From Sphaerotilus uruguayifluvii (GTDB lineage: Bacteria; Pseudomonadota; Gammaproteobacteria; Burkholderiales; Burkholderiaceae_C), in assembly GCF_013294065.1 (NCBI RefSeq), contig NZ_JABSNM010000002.1, positions 62,001-126,000 on the forward strand: a stretch of 64,000 bases of DNA, in the 5' to 3' direction. The notes beneath the pieces are model-generated. The model had not been told where the DNA came from. It did not search any database and worked only from the letters and a program-made list of their open reading frames with translations. Positions 27,707 to 36,048 of this stretch are shown here, piece after piece. Both the position numbers and the translations under genes were made by a program. Position 1 is the first letter of the stretch, and each line of letters starts with the position of its first letter.

Positions 27707-29011
27707 TGCGGAGATGGCCACGCCTGGCGCCGGCAGCACCGTGCCGCGGCACTCGCCGAAGCCGATGGAGCGCGCGCCGGCGCGCTCGCAGCGCGCCTTC
27801 AGCACCACGGTGTCACCGTCCTGCAGGAAGGTGCGCGTCTCGCCGCCGGGCAGCTCGAGGGCCCGCTTGCCGCCGTCGGTCAGCTCCAGCATCGAGCCGC
27901 CTTCGCCCTCGCCGGGGCCGGAGAGCGTGCCCGAGCCGAACAGGTCGCCCGGCTGCAGGTTGCAGCCGCCCACCGTGTGGTGGGCGACCAGCTGCGCGAT
28001 CGTCCAGTAGGCGGCCGAGGCGAAGTTCGAGCGCGCGATGCGCGCCGGCGCCTGGCCGCGCTCGGCCATCGCGGCGGTCTGCAGGTGGACCTCCAGCCCG
28101 ATGTCGATCGCGCCCGAGGCGCGCTGCTGCGCCGAGTCGAGGTAGGGCAGCGGCGCCGGGTCGCCCTCGGGGCGGGTGAAGGGCTGGCGGAAGGGCGCCA
28201 GCGCCTCCAGCGTCACCACCCAGGGCGAGAGCGTGCTGGCGAAGTTCTTCGACAGGAAGGGACCGAGCGGCTGGTATTCCCAGGCCTGCACGTCGCGCGC
28301 CGACCAGTCGTTGAAGAGGGTCAGGCCGAAGACATGCTCTTCGGCGCGCTCGATCGGGATCGGCTCGCCCATCACGTTGGGGCGGCCGATCAGCACGCCC
28401 AGTTCCAGCTCGTGGTCCAGGCGCTGGCAGGGGCCGAAGCGGGGTTCGGTCGCGCCCGGCGGCATCGACTGGCCGTTCGGGCGCCGGAAGCCCTGGCCGC
28501 TGGGGATGAGCGAGGAGGCGCGGCCGTGGTAGCCGATCGGCACCCACTTGTAGTTGGGCAGCAGCGGGTTGTCCGGCCGGAACAGCCGCCCGACGCGGGT
28601 GGCGTGGTGGATGCCGATGTAGAAGTCGGTGTAGTCGCCGACCTCGCAGGGCAGACCGAGCTCGACCCGGCGCATCGGCACCAGCGCCTCGGCCCAGGCG
28701 GCCTGCTGGGGGCTGCCCTCGCGCAGGCCGCGCGACAGCGCCAGGCGCAGCGCATGGCGCGGCTCCGGGGCCAGGCGCATCAGCCGGTTCATGTCGGCGC
28801 TGTCGATCAGGCGGGCGCGGCGCAGGTCCAGCACCTGATCGCCGATCGCCACGCCGATGCGCCAGTCGCCGTCGCGCGGTTCGCGGAAGCGCCCGAAGGG
28901 CAGGTTCTGGAGGGGAAAGTCGGTGGCCGGATCGTTGGCGGACGCGACCCAGCTGCGCAGCGCCGGGTCATGGGTCTCGTCGATCTGCAGCCAGAGCGGC
29001 GTGGCGTTCAT
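27701..29011 (-). CDS. fahA: Fumarylacetoacetase
   Basis: A 436-residue fumarylacetoacetate hydrolase of the eukaryote-like type, splitting fumarylacetoacetate to fumarate and acetoacetate. Recognised segments are Y-T-D-F-Y-I-G-I-H-H-A-T-R-V-G, V-P-I-G-Y-H-G-R-A-S-S, L-D-H-E-L-E-L-G, N-D-W-S-A-R-D-V-Q-A-W-E-Y, S-K-N-F-A-S-T-L-S-P-W-V-V, and G-T-L-S-G-P near the end. Metal-binding Asp/Glu residues are in place. Start ATG 29011 overlaps the VOC gene stop (ATGA). No maleylacetoacetate isomerase is near. Confidence 0.95.
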   Translation of the reverse strand: MNATPLWLQIDETHDPALRSWVASANDPATDFPLQNLPFGRFREPRDGDWRIGVAIGDQVLDLRRARLIDSADMNRLMRLAPEPRHALRLALSRGLREGSPQQAAWAEALVPMRRVELGLPCEVGDYTDFYIGIHHATRVGRLFRPDNPLLPNYKWVPIGYHGRASSLIPSGQGFRRPNGQSMPPGATEPRFGPCQRLDHELELGVLIGRPNVMGEPIPIERAEEHVFGLTLFNDWSARDVQAWEYQPLGPFLSKNFASTLSPWVVTLEALAPFRQPFTRPEGDPAPLPYLDSAQQRASGAIDIGLEVHLQTAAMAERGQAPARIARSNFASAAYWTIAQLVAHHTVGGCNLQPGDLFGSGTLSGPGEGEGGSMLELTDGGKRALELPGGETRTFLQDGDTVVLKARCERAGARSIGFGECRGTVLPAPGVAISAV

Positions 29012-29583
29012 CGGGTGGCCTCCGCGGCGGGCGTGAACTCGCGCTCGTGGAAGAAGGCGGCGTGCTTCGGCGCCCGCTTGGTCAGGCTCCAGTCCTCGAG
29101 CATCTTCCATTTGACCTCGTCCATGCGGCGCAGCATGTCGGCCTCGTCGGGGTCCGGGCAGGCCAGCTCGACGCGGTGGCCGTTCGGGTCGAAGACATAG
29201 ATCGAGTGGAAGGCGCCGTGGTCGGTCACGCCCAGCACCTCGACGCCCTCGGCTTCCAGATGCGCCTTGTAGGCCAGCAGCGTCTCGCGGTCGGCGACGC
29301 GGAAGGCGATGTGCTGCACCCAGGCCGGCGTGTTGGGGTCGCGGCCCATCTCGGGCTGGGTCGGCAGCTCGAAGAAGGCCAGCACGTTGCCGCCGCCGGC
29401 GTCCAGGAAGATGTGCATGTAGGGGTCGGGCGCCTTGGTCGAGGGCACGCGGTCCTCGGCGATGGCGAGCATGAAGTCCATCTTCAGCATGCGGCCGTAC
29501 CACTCGACGGTCTGCTTCGCGTCCTTGCAGCGGTAGGCGACGTGGTGGATGCGGTCGATCTTCAGCGGGCGGGGATCGCTCAT
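29008..29583 (-). CDS. VOC-family dioxygenase-like protein
   Basis: A 191-residue vicinal-oxygen-chelate protein with the ligand triad at H13 or H14 (R-I-H-H-V-A-Y-R-C), H91 (W-V-Q-H-I-A-F-R-V) and E139 (G-H-R-V-E-L-A). The two beta-alpha-beta-beta-beta modules are complete, followed by a 50-residue helical tail. It is coupled to fumarylacetoacetase and lies where a ring-cleaving dioxygenase is expected. I infer that it opens the ring of a dihydroxylated arene. It could instead be a glyoxalase-like isomerase or bleomycin-resistance-type binder. Confidence 0.78.
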   Translation of the reverse strand: MSDPRPLKIDRIHHVAYRCKDAKQTVEWYGRMLKMDFMLAIAEDRVPSTKAPDPYMHIFLDAGGGNVLAFFELPTQPEMGRDPNTPAWVQHIAFRVADRETLLAYKAHLEAEGVEVLGVTDHGAFHSIYVFDPNGHRVELACPDPDEADMLRRMDEVKWKMLEDWSLTKRAPKHAAFFHEREFTPAAEATR

Positions 29584-29615
29584 GTGCGGCTCCTTGCGGA
29601 TTCGGGGGCGGACCT

Positions 29616-30605
29616 TCAGTCCAGCCGGATGTTGTTGGCGGCGATCAGCCGGCCCCAGCGCTCGCGCTCGAGGCGGGCGTAGTCGGCCATCTGCTTCGGC
29701 GTGCCGGGCAGGGCCTCCAGCGCCAGGGTCTGGAAGCGGGCCTTGACCATCGTCGTGTCCAGCGCCTGCTGCAGCGCACGGTGCAGCTGCGCGACCGTCT
29801 CCGGCGGCGTGCCGGCCGGCACCACCAGGCCCTGCCAGGCGTAGGCCTCGAAGCCGCTCAGGCCCTGCTCGGCCAGCGTCGGCAGGTCGGCCATCGTCTT
29901 CAGCCGCGTCGGCGAGGCCACGCCGATGCCGCGCAGCTTGCCCGAGAGCAGATGCGGCTGGGCGCTTGCGCTGTCCATCATCGCGAAGGGCACGCGCCCG
30001 CCGATCAGGTCCTGCACCGCCGGCGCGGCGCCCCGGTAGGGAACATGCTGCATCTTCAGCCCGGTGCGCTCGCGCAGCAGCTCGCCGGCCAGATGGTGCG
30101 GGCTGCCCGGGCCGGCCGAGGCGTAGTTGAGCGCGTCCGGGTTGGCGCGCGCCCAGGCCAGGAACTCCTTGTAGCTGCGCACCGGCAGCGCCGGGTTGAC
30201 CACCAGGATCATCGGGAACCGCGCCAGCAGGCCCACCGGCACGAAGTCGCGCTCGGCGTCGTAGGGCAGCTTCGCGAACAGCGCCGGGTTGGCCGCCAGC
30301 GTCGCGAAGTCGGCCGTCAGCATGATGTTGCCGACGTCCTTCGACTTGGCGACATAGTCGGCGGCGATGTTGGTGGCCGCGCCCGGCTTGTTGTTGACGA
30401 CGATGCTGCGGCCCAGCGCCTTGCCCATCGCCTCCGAGAGCGTGCGCGCCACCGCGTCGGAGCCGCCGCCGGCGGCGTAGCCCACCACCCACTCCAGCGG
30501 CCTGCTGTCCTGGGCCTGCGCGACGGCGGGCAGCAGCGCGGCGCCCAGCGAGGTGGCGGCCAGCGCGCCGCCCAGCAGCGTGCGGCGGATCAGGTCGATC
30601 TTCAT
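29616..30605 (-). CDS. Bug/TctC-family periplasmic substrate-binding receptor
   Basis: A 329-residue receptor with an N-terminal signal peptide (R-R-T-L-L-G-G-A-L then A-Q-A). The Bug ligand loop V-V-G-Y-A-A-G-G-G-S-D-A-V-A-R has the G-G-x-x-D core. Bug proteins bind small carboxylates for tripartite tricarboxylate transporters or for sensing. It lies within the aromatic operon, so an aryl carboxylate is a likely ligand. No TctA/TctB membrane genes are in the window. Confidence 0.9.
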   Translation of the reverse strand: MKIDLIRRTLLGGALAATSLGAALLPAVAQAQDSRPLEWVVGYAAGGGSDAVARTLSEAMGKALGRSIVVNNKPGAATNIAADYVAKSKDVGNIMLTADFATLAANPALFAKLPYDAERDFVPVGLLARFPMILVVNPALPVRSYKEFLAWARANPDALNYASAGPGSPHHLAGELLRERTGLKMQHVPYRGAAPAVQDLIGGRVPFAMMDSASAQPHLLSGKLRGIGVASPTRLKTMADLPTLAEQGLSGFEAYAWQGLVVPAGTPPETVAQLHRALQQALDTTMVKARFQTLALEALPGTPKQMADYARLERERWGRLIAANNIRLD

Positions 30606-30619
30606 GTCGATGTCTTCCT

Positions 30620-30847
30620 TCAGACGCCCTGGCGGGCGGCGGCCAGCGCCTCGCGCAGCACGCGCAGGTCGCCGATGTGGTTGGCCAGCAGCAGCACCAG
30701 CCGGGCATTGAGCATCTGGCTGCGCTCGTCGTCGAGGTCGCGGTGGGTCTCGATCAGCGCCTCGTAGAAGTCGTCGCCGGGCGAGAAGGCGTGGCGGTCG
30801 CGCCGGCCGGGCTCGCCGAAGTGGGGGCGGGTGATCAGCGTGTTCAT
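30620..30847 (-). CDS. DUF2783 small protein, probable hydroxylase partner
   Basis: A 75-residue protein with the family pattern D-D-F-Y-E-A-L-I-E-T-H-R-D-L followed by L-N-A-R-L-V-L-L-L-A-N-H-I-G (residues about 26-60). It lies 16 bp after the flavoprotein monooxygenase. A small coupling protein next to a flavin hydroxylase is known for 3-hydroxyphenylacetate 6-hydroxylase (MhaA with MhaB) of Pseudomonas putida U. I infer this gene plays the MhaB role. The identity of MhaB with DUF2783 is from memory and not checked. Confidence 0.72.
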   Translation of the reverse strand: MNTLITRPHFGEPGRRDRHAFSPGDDFYEALIETHRDLDDERSQMLNARLVLLLANHIGDLRVLREALAAARQGV

Positions 30848-30863
30848 CGTCGTCTCCTCCGTG

Positions 30864-32510
30864 TCACTGCAGCGCCAGGCTGCGGCGCAGCGCGTCGCGC
30901 AGCGCGTCGGCATCGAAGGCGCGCCAGCGCGCCGCCACATGCTGGTCCGGGCGCAGCAGGTAGACCGTGCCGGGCTGGCCGTCGTAGCGGCGGCTCAGGT
31001 GGCCTTCGGTGTCGAGCAGATCGCCCGGGCCCGCGGCGCTGCCCGGGCGCTGCACCCGGCGCAGGCCGACCGGCACCGGCAGATCGTCCGGCAGCGTCAC
31101 CGGCGCATCGCCGAAGACCAGCAGCGTGAACTCGCCCGCCGCCATCTGGCGCAACAGCCAGGTCGGTTGGCCGTCGACCGCCACCGGCGCGTCGTCCATC
31201 GGCGCGCCCGGCAGCATCCAGCCCTCGAAGCTCTCGCCCGCGCGGTCCGGCGTCACCAGGGAGGACTCGCGCAGCGTCGCCGGCACCGACAGCCGGCCCG
31301 AGTTGACCAGCGCGCGGGCGAACGCATGCTCGCGCGCCAGGCCGAGCACCGCGTTGCGCAGGCGCTTCGACATCGCGCTCTTCGGGGTGATGAAGTCGGT
31401 CGAGCGGGTCGAGTTCAGCAGGTTCTCGTCGGCGGCGAAGGCGCGCTCGGCGTGGTAGCTGTCGAGCAGCGTCTCGGGCGCGCGGCCGCTCAGCACGGCG
31501 TCCAGCTTCCAGCCGAGGTTGTCGGCGTCCTGGATGCCGGAGTTGGCGCCGCGCGCGCCGAAGGGGCTGACCTGGTGCGCCGCGTCGCCGGCGAACAGCA
31601 CCCGGCCGTGGCGGAAGTCCGTCATGCGCCGGCACTGGAAGGTGTAGACGCTGACCCATTCCAGCTCGAAGGGCCGCTCGTCGCCGAGCATCGCGCGGAT
31701 GCGCGGGATCACCCGCTCGGGTTTGCGCTCCTCGTCTGGGTCGGCGTCCCAGCCGAGCTGGAAGTCGATGCGCCAGACGTTGTCGGCCTCGCGGTGCAGC
31801 AGCACGCTCTGGCCGCGGTGGAACGGCGGATCGAACCAGAACCAGCGCTCGGCCGGGAAGTCGGCCTTCATCACCACGTCGGCGATCAGGAAGCGGTCGC
31901 GGAAGACGCGGCCCTCGATGTCCAGGCCGAGCATCGAGCGCACCGGGCTGCGCGCACCGTCGCAGACCACCAGCCAGTCGCAGGCCAGCGTGAAGGCGCC
32001 CTGCGGCGTCTCGACCTGCAGCGTGGCGCCGCGGCCGTGCGGCTCGACCTGCGTCACCTTGTGGCGGAAGCGCATCTCCAGCCCGGGCAGCGCGCGGGCG
32101 CGCGCCACAAGGTATTCCTCCAAATAGTACTGCTGCAGGTTGACCATGCCGGGGCGCTCGTGGCCGGCCTCGGGCAGCAGGTCGAAGTGGAAGACCTCCT
32201 CGGTGTCGAGGAAGGTGCGCCCGACATTCCAGGTCACGCCCTTGTCGACCACCGGCTGGCCGCAGCCGAGCCGGTCGAGGATCTCCAGCGTGCGCTTGGC
32301 GTAGCACAGGCCGCGCGAGCCGACGCTGACCGTGTCGTCGTCGTCGAGCAGCAGCACCGGCTGGCCGCGCTGCGCCAGGTCGATCGCCACGCTCAGGCCC
32401 ACCGGGCCGGCGCCGACCACCACCACCGGGCGGTGGGCGCTGCCGGGCGGGGCGTCGAGCTCCGGCGCGCGGGGCGCGTCGAACTTCGGATAGCTGTAGG
32501 TGGAATGCAT
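30864..32510 (-). CDS. FAD-dependent aromatic hydroxylase (MhpA/MhaA-like)
   Basis: A 548-residue flavoprotein monooxygenase. The FAD motif G-A-G-P-V-G is at residues 33-38. The D-G fingerprint is C-D-G-A-R-S-P-V-R, and the G-D motif is F-A-G-D-A-A-H-Q-V-S-P-F-G-A-R-G. A thioredoxin-like C-terminal domain of about 150 residues is typical of MhpA/phenol 2-monooxygenase types. It would hydroxylate a phenolic acid with NAD(P)H. The small DUF2783 partner and downstream fumarylacetoacetase point to a homogentisate-type product. The substrate is inferred. Confidence 0.87.
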   Translation of the reverse strand: MHSTYSYPKFDAPRAPELDAPPGSAHRPVVVVGAGPVGLSVAIDLAQRGQPVLLLDDDDTVSVGSRGLCYAKRTLEILDRLGCGQPVVDKGVTWNVGRTFLDTEEVFHFDLLPEAGHERPGMVNLQQYYLEEYLVARARALPGLEMRFRHKVTQVEPHGRGATLQVETPQGAFTLACDWLVVCDGARSPVRSMLGLDIEGRVFRDRFLIADVVMKADFPAERWFWFDPPFHRGQSVLLHREADNVWRIDFQLGWDADPDEERKPERVIPRIRAMLGDERPFELEWVSVYTFQCRRMTDFRHGRVLFAGDAAHQVSPFGARGANSGIQDADNLGWKLDAVLSGRAPETLLDSYHAERAFAADENLLNSTRSTDFITPKSAMSKRLRNAVLGLAREHAFARALVNSGRLSVPATLRESSLVTPDRAGESFEGWMLPGAPMDDAPVAVDGQPTWLLRQMAAGEFTLLVFGDAPVTLPDDLPVPVGLRRVQRPGSAAGPGDLLDTEGHLSRRYDGQPGTVYLLRPDQHVAARWRAFDADALRDALRRSLALQ

Positions 32511-32513
32511 GGC

Positions 32514-33494
32514 TCAGCCTTCGAGCGTCTTCCACATCTCGATGTCGCGCTCGGCGGTCCAGATGCGCGGATCGGGGTAGCGCGTGGCCTCGTCGTAGGC
32601 GCGGGTCACGTCGAAGGGCATGCAGTGGTCGAAGATCACCCAGCGGCCGTACTTGGGCTGCAGCGCCGCGTAGGTCTCGCGGTAGACCGCGTTGAGATCG
32701 CGGCCCGCATCGGCGCCGGCCTTCACGCTCGTCCAGACATCGCGGATGAAGTCGCGCGTCACCGTCAGGCCCTGCTGCACCTGCTCGGGCCCCTTCAGCG
32801 CCGGGCCGCGGCCGGGCACCAGCTGCGCGGGCTGCAGCCGCGCGATGTTGTCCAGCGTGCCGGGCCAGTCCTGGAAGTAGGCGTCGCCGGCATAGGGCGT
32901 GGCGTCGAACTCGACCAGGTCGCCCGACAGCAGCGTCTTCTCGCCCGGCAGCCACACCACCGTGTCGCCCTTGGTGTGGCCGCGGCCGAGCTGCAGCAGC
33001 TGCACTTCGAGCTTGCCCAGCCACAGCGTCATCTTGCCGGTGAAGGTCATCGTCGGCCAGGTCAGGCCCGGCGGCACCGTCTCGACATTGCGGAACAGGC
33101 GCGGGAAGCGGCCGATCTCGCTGGCCTTGTCGAACTCGCCGCGCTCGACGATCAGGTCGTAGGTGTCCTGGCTGGCGAGGATCTGCTGGCCGCCCTCGGC
33201 CAGGTAGGCGCTGGCGCCCAGCACCCGCACCGCGTGGTAGTGCGTCATGACGACGTACTTGATCGGCTTGTCGGTGACCTCGCGGATGCGGCGGATCACG
33301 TCGGCGGCCATCGCCGGCGTGGCCTGGGTGTCGGCCACCAGCACCGCGTCGTCGCCAATGATGACGCCGGTGTTGGGGTCGCCCTCGGCGGTGTAGGCCC
33401 AGGCGTGCTCGGAGATCTGCTCGAAGGTGACCTTCTTCTCTTCCAGATCGGCCTGGGAGGCGAACTTCTTCGTCGGGGTGGTCGGCGTGCTCAT
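32514..33494 (-). CDS. MBL-fold protein with altered metal motif
   Basis: A 326-residue metallo-beta-lactamase-fold protein. The usual H-x-H-x-D-H is H85-Y-H87-A-V89-R90, so Asp and the last His of the second metal site are lost. A later G-R-G-H-T-K-G-D and S-G-D (the other ligands) are kept. It may bind one metal. The start is ATG 33494; an upstream ATG only adds sequence over the regulatory region. It is the first gene of the operon and divergent from the IclR gene. A lactonase or thioesterase-like role in the ring-cleavage route is possible but not shown. Confidence 0.8.
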   Translation of the reverse strand: MSTPTTPTKKFASQADLEEKKVTFEQISEHAWAYTAEGDPNTGVIIGDDAVLVADTQATPAMAADVIRRIREVTDKPIKYVVMTHYHAVRVLGASAYLAEGGQQILASQDTYDLIVERGEFDKASEIGRFPRLFRNVETVPPGLTWPTMTFTGKMTLWLGKLEVQLLQLGRGHTKGDTVVWLPGEKTLLSGDLVEFDATPYAGDAYFQDWPGTLDNIARLQPAQLVPGRGPALKGPEQVQQGLTVTRDFIRDVWTSVKAGADAGRDLNAVYRETYAALQPKYGRWVIFDHCMPFDVTRAYDEATRYPDPRIWTAERDIEMWKTLEG

Positions 33495-33512
33495 CGGGTG
33501 GCTCTTGCGGTG

Positions 33513-33608
33513 GTTTGTCATTGACGAACTGATTTGCTGATAGCAATCAATGCGCGGCAGTGTAGGTTGATGATTCGCCATTGGCAAACGAATTGACTAG
33601 TGACAAAC
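33513..33608. promoter_or_regulatory. Divergent regulatory region with inverted repeat (probable IclR operator)
   Basis: GTTTGTCA (33513-33520) and its complement TGACAAAC (33601-33608) bracket an 80-bp AT-richer stretch between the MBL and IclR genes. Further in, TTTGC on one side and GCAAA on the other extend the symmetry imperfectly. IclR-family proteins often bind paired sites in such divergent gaps. Confidence 0.5.
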
Positions 33609-33676
33609 CCGAGATTCCCGACCGGCCCGGACGCCACATCGGTTCCAATCCCTGTCGAAGAAGGAGAGACGACACG

Positions 33677-34519
33677 ATGTCGAGACAGGACAAGGACGGC
33701 GACGACGAGGAGCGCGGCCAGCGCGCGGTGCAGTCGGTGGAGGTGGGCGGGCGGCTGCTGCTGGCCCTGTCGCGCAGCCCCGGGCCGATGTCGCTGAAGG
33801 ATCTGGCGGCGCAGGCGGGGTTGCCGGCCTCGCGCGCGCACCCGTATCTGGTCAGCTTCGGGCGGCTGCGCCTGATCGAGCAGGACACGGTGAGCGGGCG
33901 CTACGCGCTGGGCGCGGCGGCGCTGCAGCTCGGTCTGGCCTGCCTGCACCAGCTCGACCCGCTGCGCGCGGCGCAGCCGGTGGCCGAGGAGCTGGCACGC
34001 TCGACCGGCCACGCGGTGGCGCTGGCAGTCTGGGGCAATCTGGGGCCGACGGTGGTGCGGCTGCACGAGGCGCGCCAGCCGCTGCATGTGGCGATGCGGG
34101 TCGGCACGGTGATGTCGGTGCTGGGCACCGCGACCGGGCGGGCCTTCGCCGGCGTGCTGCCGCCCGAGCGGGTGCACGAGGCGCTGGCCTTCGGCGTCGG
34201 GCCGCTGGGCGAGAGCGCGGTGGCGGTGGCGCCGGCCGCCGAGGTCGAGGCCGAGCTGGCCAGCGCCCGGCGCGAGATGGCCGAACACGGCCTGGGCCGC
34301 GCCAACGGCCGGCCGATCCCGGGCGTCAACGCCTTCAGCGCGCCGGCGCTGGACCACGAGGGCCAGCCGGCGATCGTCATCACTGCGCTGGACCACCAGG
34401 ACCGGCTGGCGGCCGACTGGGATTCGGCCGCCGCGCGGGCGGTGCGGGCGGCGGCGGCGGAGATCTCGGCGCGGCTGGGCGGGCCGGGTCAGCCCGCCGG
34501 CCTCACTTGCGCAGGCTGA
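33677..34519 (+). CDS. IclR-family regulator
   Basis: A 280-residue regulator with an N-terminal winged helix (Q-S-V-E-V-G-G-R-L-L then L-A-A-Q-A-G-L-P-A-S-R-A-H-P-Y-L) and an IclR effector domain (G-T-V-M-S-V-L-G-T-A-T-G-R-A, P-G-V-N-A-F-S-A-P). The start is ATG 33677, with AAGGAG upstream. It is divergent from the MBL/hydroxylase operon and likely controls it. Its 3' end overlaps the convergent aldehyde dehydrogenase gene by 17 bp. Confidence 0.88.
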   Translation: MSRQDKDGDDEERGQRAVQSVEVGGRLLLALSRSPGPMSLKDLAAQAGLPASRAHPYLVSFGRLRLIEQDTVSGRYALGAAALQLGLACLHQLDPLRAAQPVAEELARSTGHAVALAVWGNLGPTVVRLHEARQPLHVAMRVGTVMSVLGTATGRAFAGVLPPERVHEALAFGVGPLGESAVAVAPAAEVEAELASARREMAEHGLGRANGRPIPGVNAFSAPALDHEGQPAIVITALDHQDRLAADWDSAAARAVRAAAAEISARLGGPGQPAGLTCAG

Positions 34520-35966
34520 TCACGCGGGTGCGGGTGAGCGCGCGCAGGCCCTCCAGGCCGAACTCGACGCCCGTTCCCGAGCGCTTGTGCCCGCCGAAGG
34601 GCACCATCGGATGCACCCGGCCGTGCTGGTTGATCCAGACGGTGCCGGCCTCCAGCCGCTCGGCCACCGCGCGCAGCGTGGCCGCGTCGCGCCCCCAGAC
34701 CGAGGCGCCCAGGCCCAGGTCGAGCCGGTTGGCCGAGGCCACCGCGGCGTCGAGGTCGCCGTCGCGGTAGCGGATCACCGGCAGCACCGGGCCGAACTGC
34801 TCCTCGTCGACCAGCGCGTCGCCGTCCTTCAGGCCGGTCACGATCGTCAGCGGGTGGAACAGGCCCGCGCCGGGCTGCGGCTCGCCGCCGCAGACCACCG
34901 TGCCGCCGGCCTCGCGCGCCAGGCGCAGCAGCCGGCCGATCTTGTCGAGCTGCATGCGGTTCTGCACCGGGCCCATCGCGGTGCCCTCGGCCAGCGGGTC
35001 GCCCATGGGCAGCGCCTCGGCCAGCGCGCGCAGCCGCTCGACGATCGCGTCGTGCAGCGAATCGGGCACGTAGAGCCGCTTGATGCAGGCGCAGGTCTGG
35101 CCCATGTTCAGGAAGGCGCCCCAGAACAGGTCCGGCGCGATCGTGTCCGGGTCGGCGTCGGGCAGCACGATCGCGGCGTCGTTGCCACCCAGTTCCAGCG
35201 TGACCGGCATCAGCCGCGCGGCGGCCTGGGCCGCGATGCGCTCGCCGGTCGGGCCCGAGCCGGTGAACAGCACCTTGTCGACCTGCGGATGCGCGACCAG
35301 GCGCGCGCCGACCGGGCCGGCGCCGCTGACGGTGTTGAGCACGCCCGGCGGCAGCGCCGCCGAGATCAGCCGCACCATCTCCAGCGTGCCGGCCGGCGTG
35401 TGTTCCGAGGGCTTGATGACCACGGTGTTGCCGGTGCGCAGCGCCGGCACGATCTGCCAGATGGCGATCATCAGCGGCCAGTTCCACGGCGCGATCGCGG
35501 CGACGACGCCGTGGGGCAGGCGCTGCAGCTCGTCGCGGCGGGTCTCGTCCTCGAAGACCACCTCGGTGCCGAGCGAGAGCGCGGCGGTGGCGCGGGTCCA
35601 GCCCTCGCAGGCCCAGGCCTCGAAGCGCGCGCCGGGCACCTGGTCGGGACCGACGCCGCCAAGCGGCTTGCCCTGCTCGCGCGCGATCCAGTCGGCCAGC
35701 AGCGCCGCGCTCTCCTTCAGCAGATCGGCGACGCGGTTCAGCGCGGCCGCCCGCTCGGCGTCCGGCAGCGCCGCCCAGGCCGGCTGCGCCGCGCGGGCTG
35801 CCGCGACCGCCGCGTCGACCTGCTCGGGCGTGCTGAGCGCCACCTGCGCCAGCACCTCGCCGGTGGAGGGCGAGACCGAGGCGAAGGTCTCGGGGCTGAA
35901 GACCGGCTGGCCGGCGACGAGGTTGGCGAGAACGGGCGGCGTGCGCGGGGTCGGGCGCGAGGTCAT
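34503..35966 (-). CDS. NAD-dependent aldehyde dehydrogenase
   Basis: A 487-residue ALDH. P-W-N-W-P-L and K-P-S-E-H-T-P are in the cofactor site. E-L-G-G-N-D-A holds the base, and N-M-G-Q-T-C-A-C-I-K the catalytic Cys. The F-G-G-H-K-R-S-G segment is near the end. Placed after the aromatic amine dehydrogenase genes on the same strand, it probably oxidises the aldehyde product (such as phenylacetaldehyde or 4-hydroxyphenylacetaldehyde) to the acid. Confidence 0.9.
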   Translation of the reverse strand: MTSRPTPRTPPVLANLVAGQPVFSPETFASVSPSTGEVLAQVALSTPEQVDAAVAAARAAQPAWAALPDAERAAALNRVADLLKESAALLADWIAREQGKPLGGVGPDQVPGARFEAWACEGWTRATAALSLGTEVVFEDETRRDELQRLPHGVVAAIAPWNWPLMIAIWQIVPALRTGNTVVIKPSEHTPAGTLEMVRLISAALPPGVLNTVSGAGPVGARLVAHPQVDKVLFTGSGPTGERIAAQAAARLMPVTLELGGNDAAIVLPDADPDTIAPDLFWGAFLNMGQTCACIKRLYVPDSLHDAIVERLRALAEALPMGDPLAEGTAMGPVQNRMQLDKIGRLLRLAREAGGTVVCGGEPQPGAGLFHPLTIVTGLKDGDALVDEEQFGPVLPVIRYRDGDLDAAVASANRLDLGLGASVWGRDAATLRAVAERLEAGTVWINQHGRVHPMVPFGGHKRSGTGVEFGLEGLRALTRTRVISLRK

Positions 35967-36048
35967 GGGCAGGTCTCCTTCGACGTTGTCGTGCGTGATC
36001 CGCCGCAGTGTCCGGATCGACGCCCGGGTCGGCCATCGCGAAGACTCG

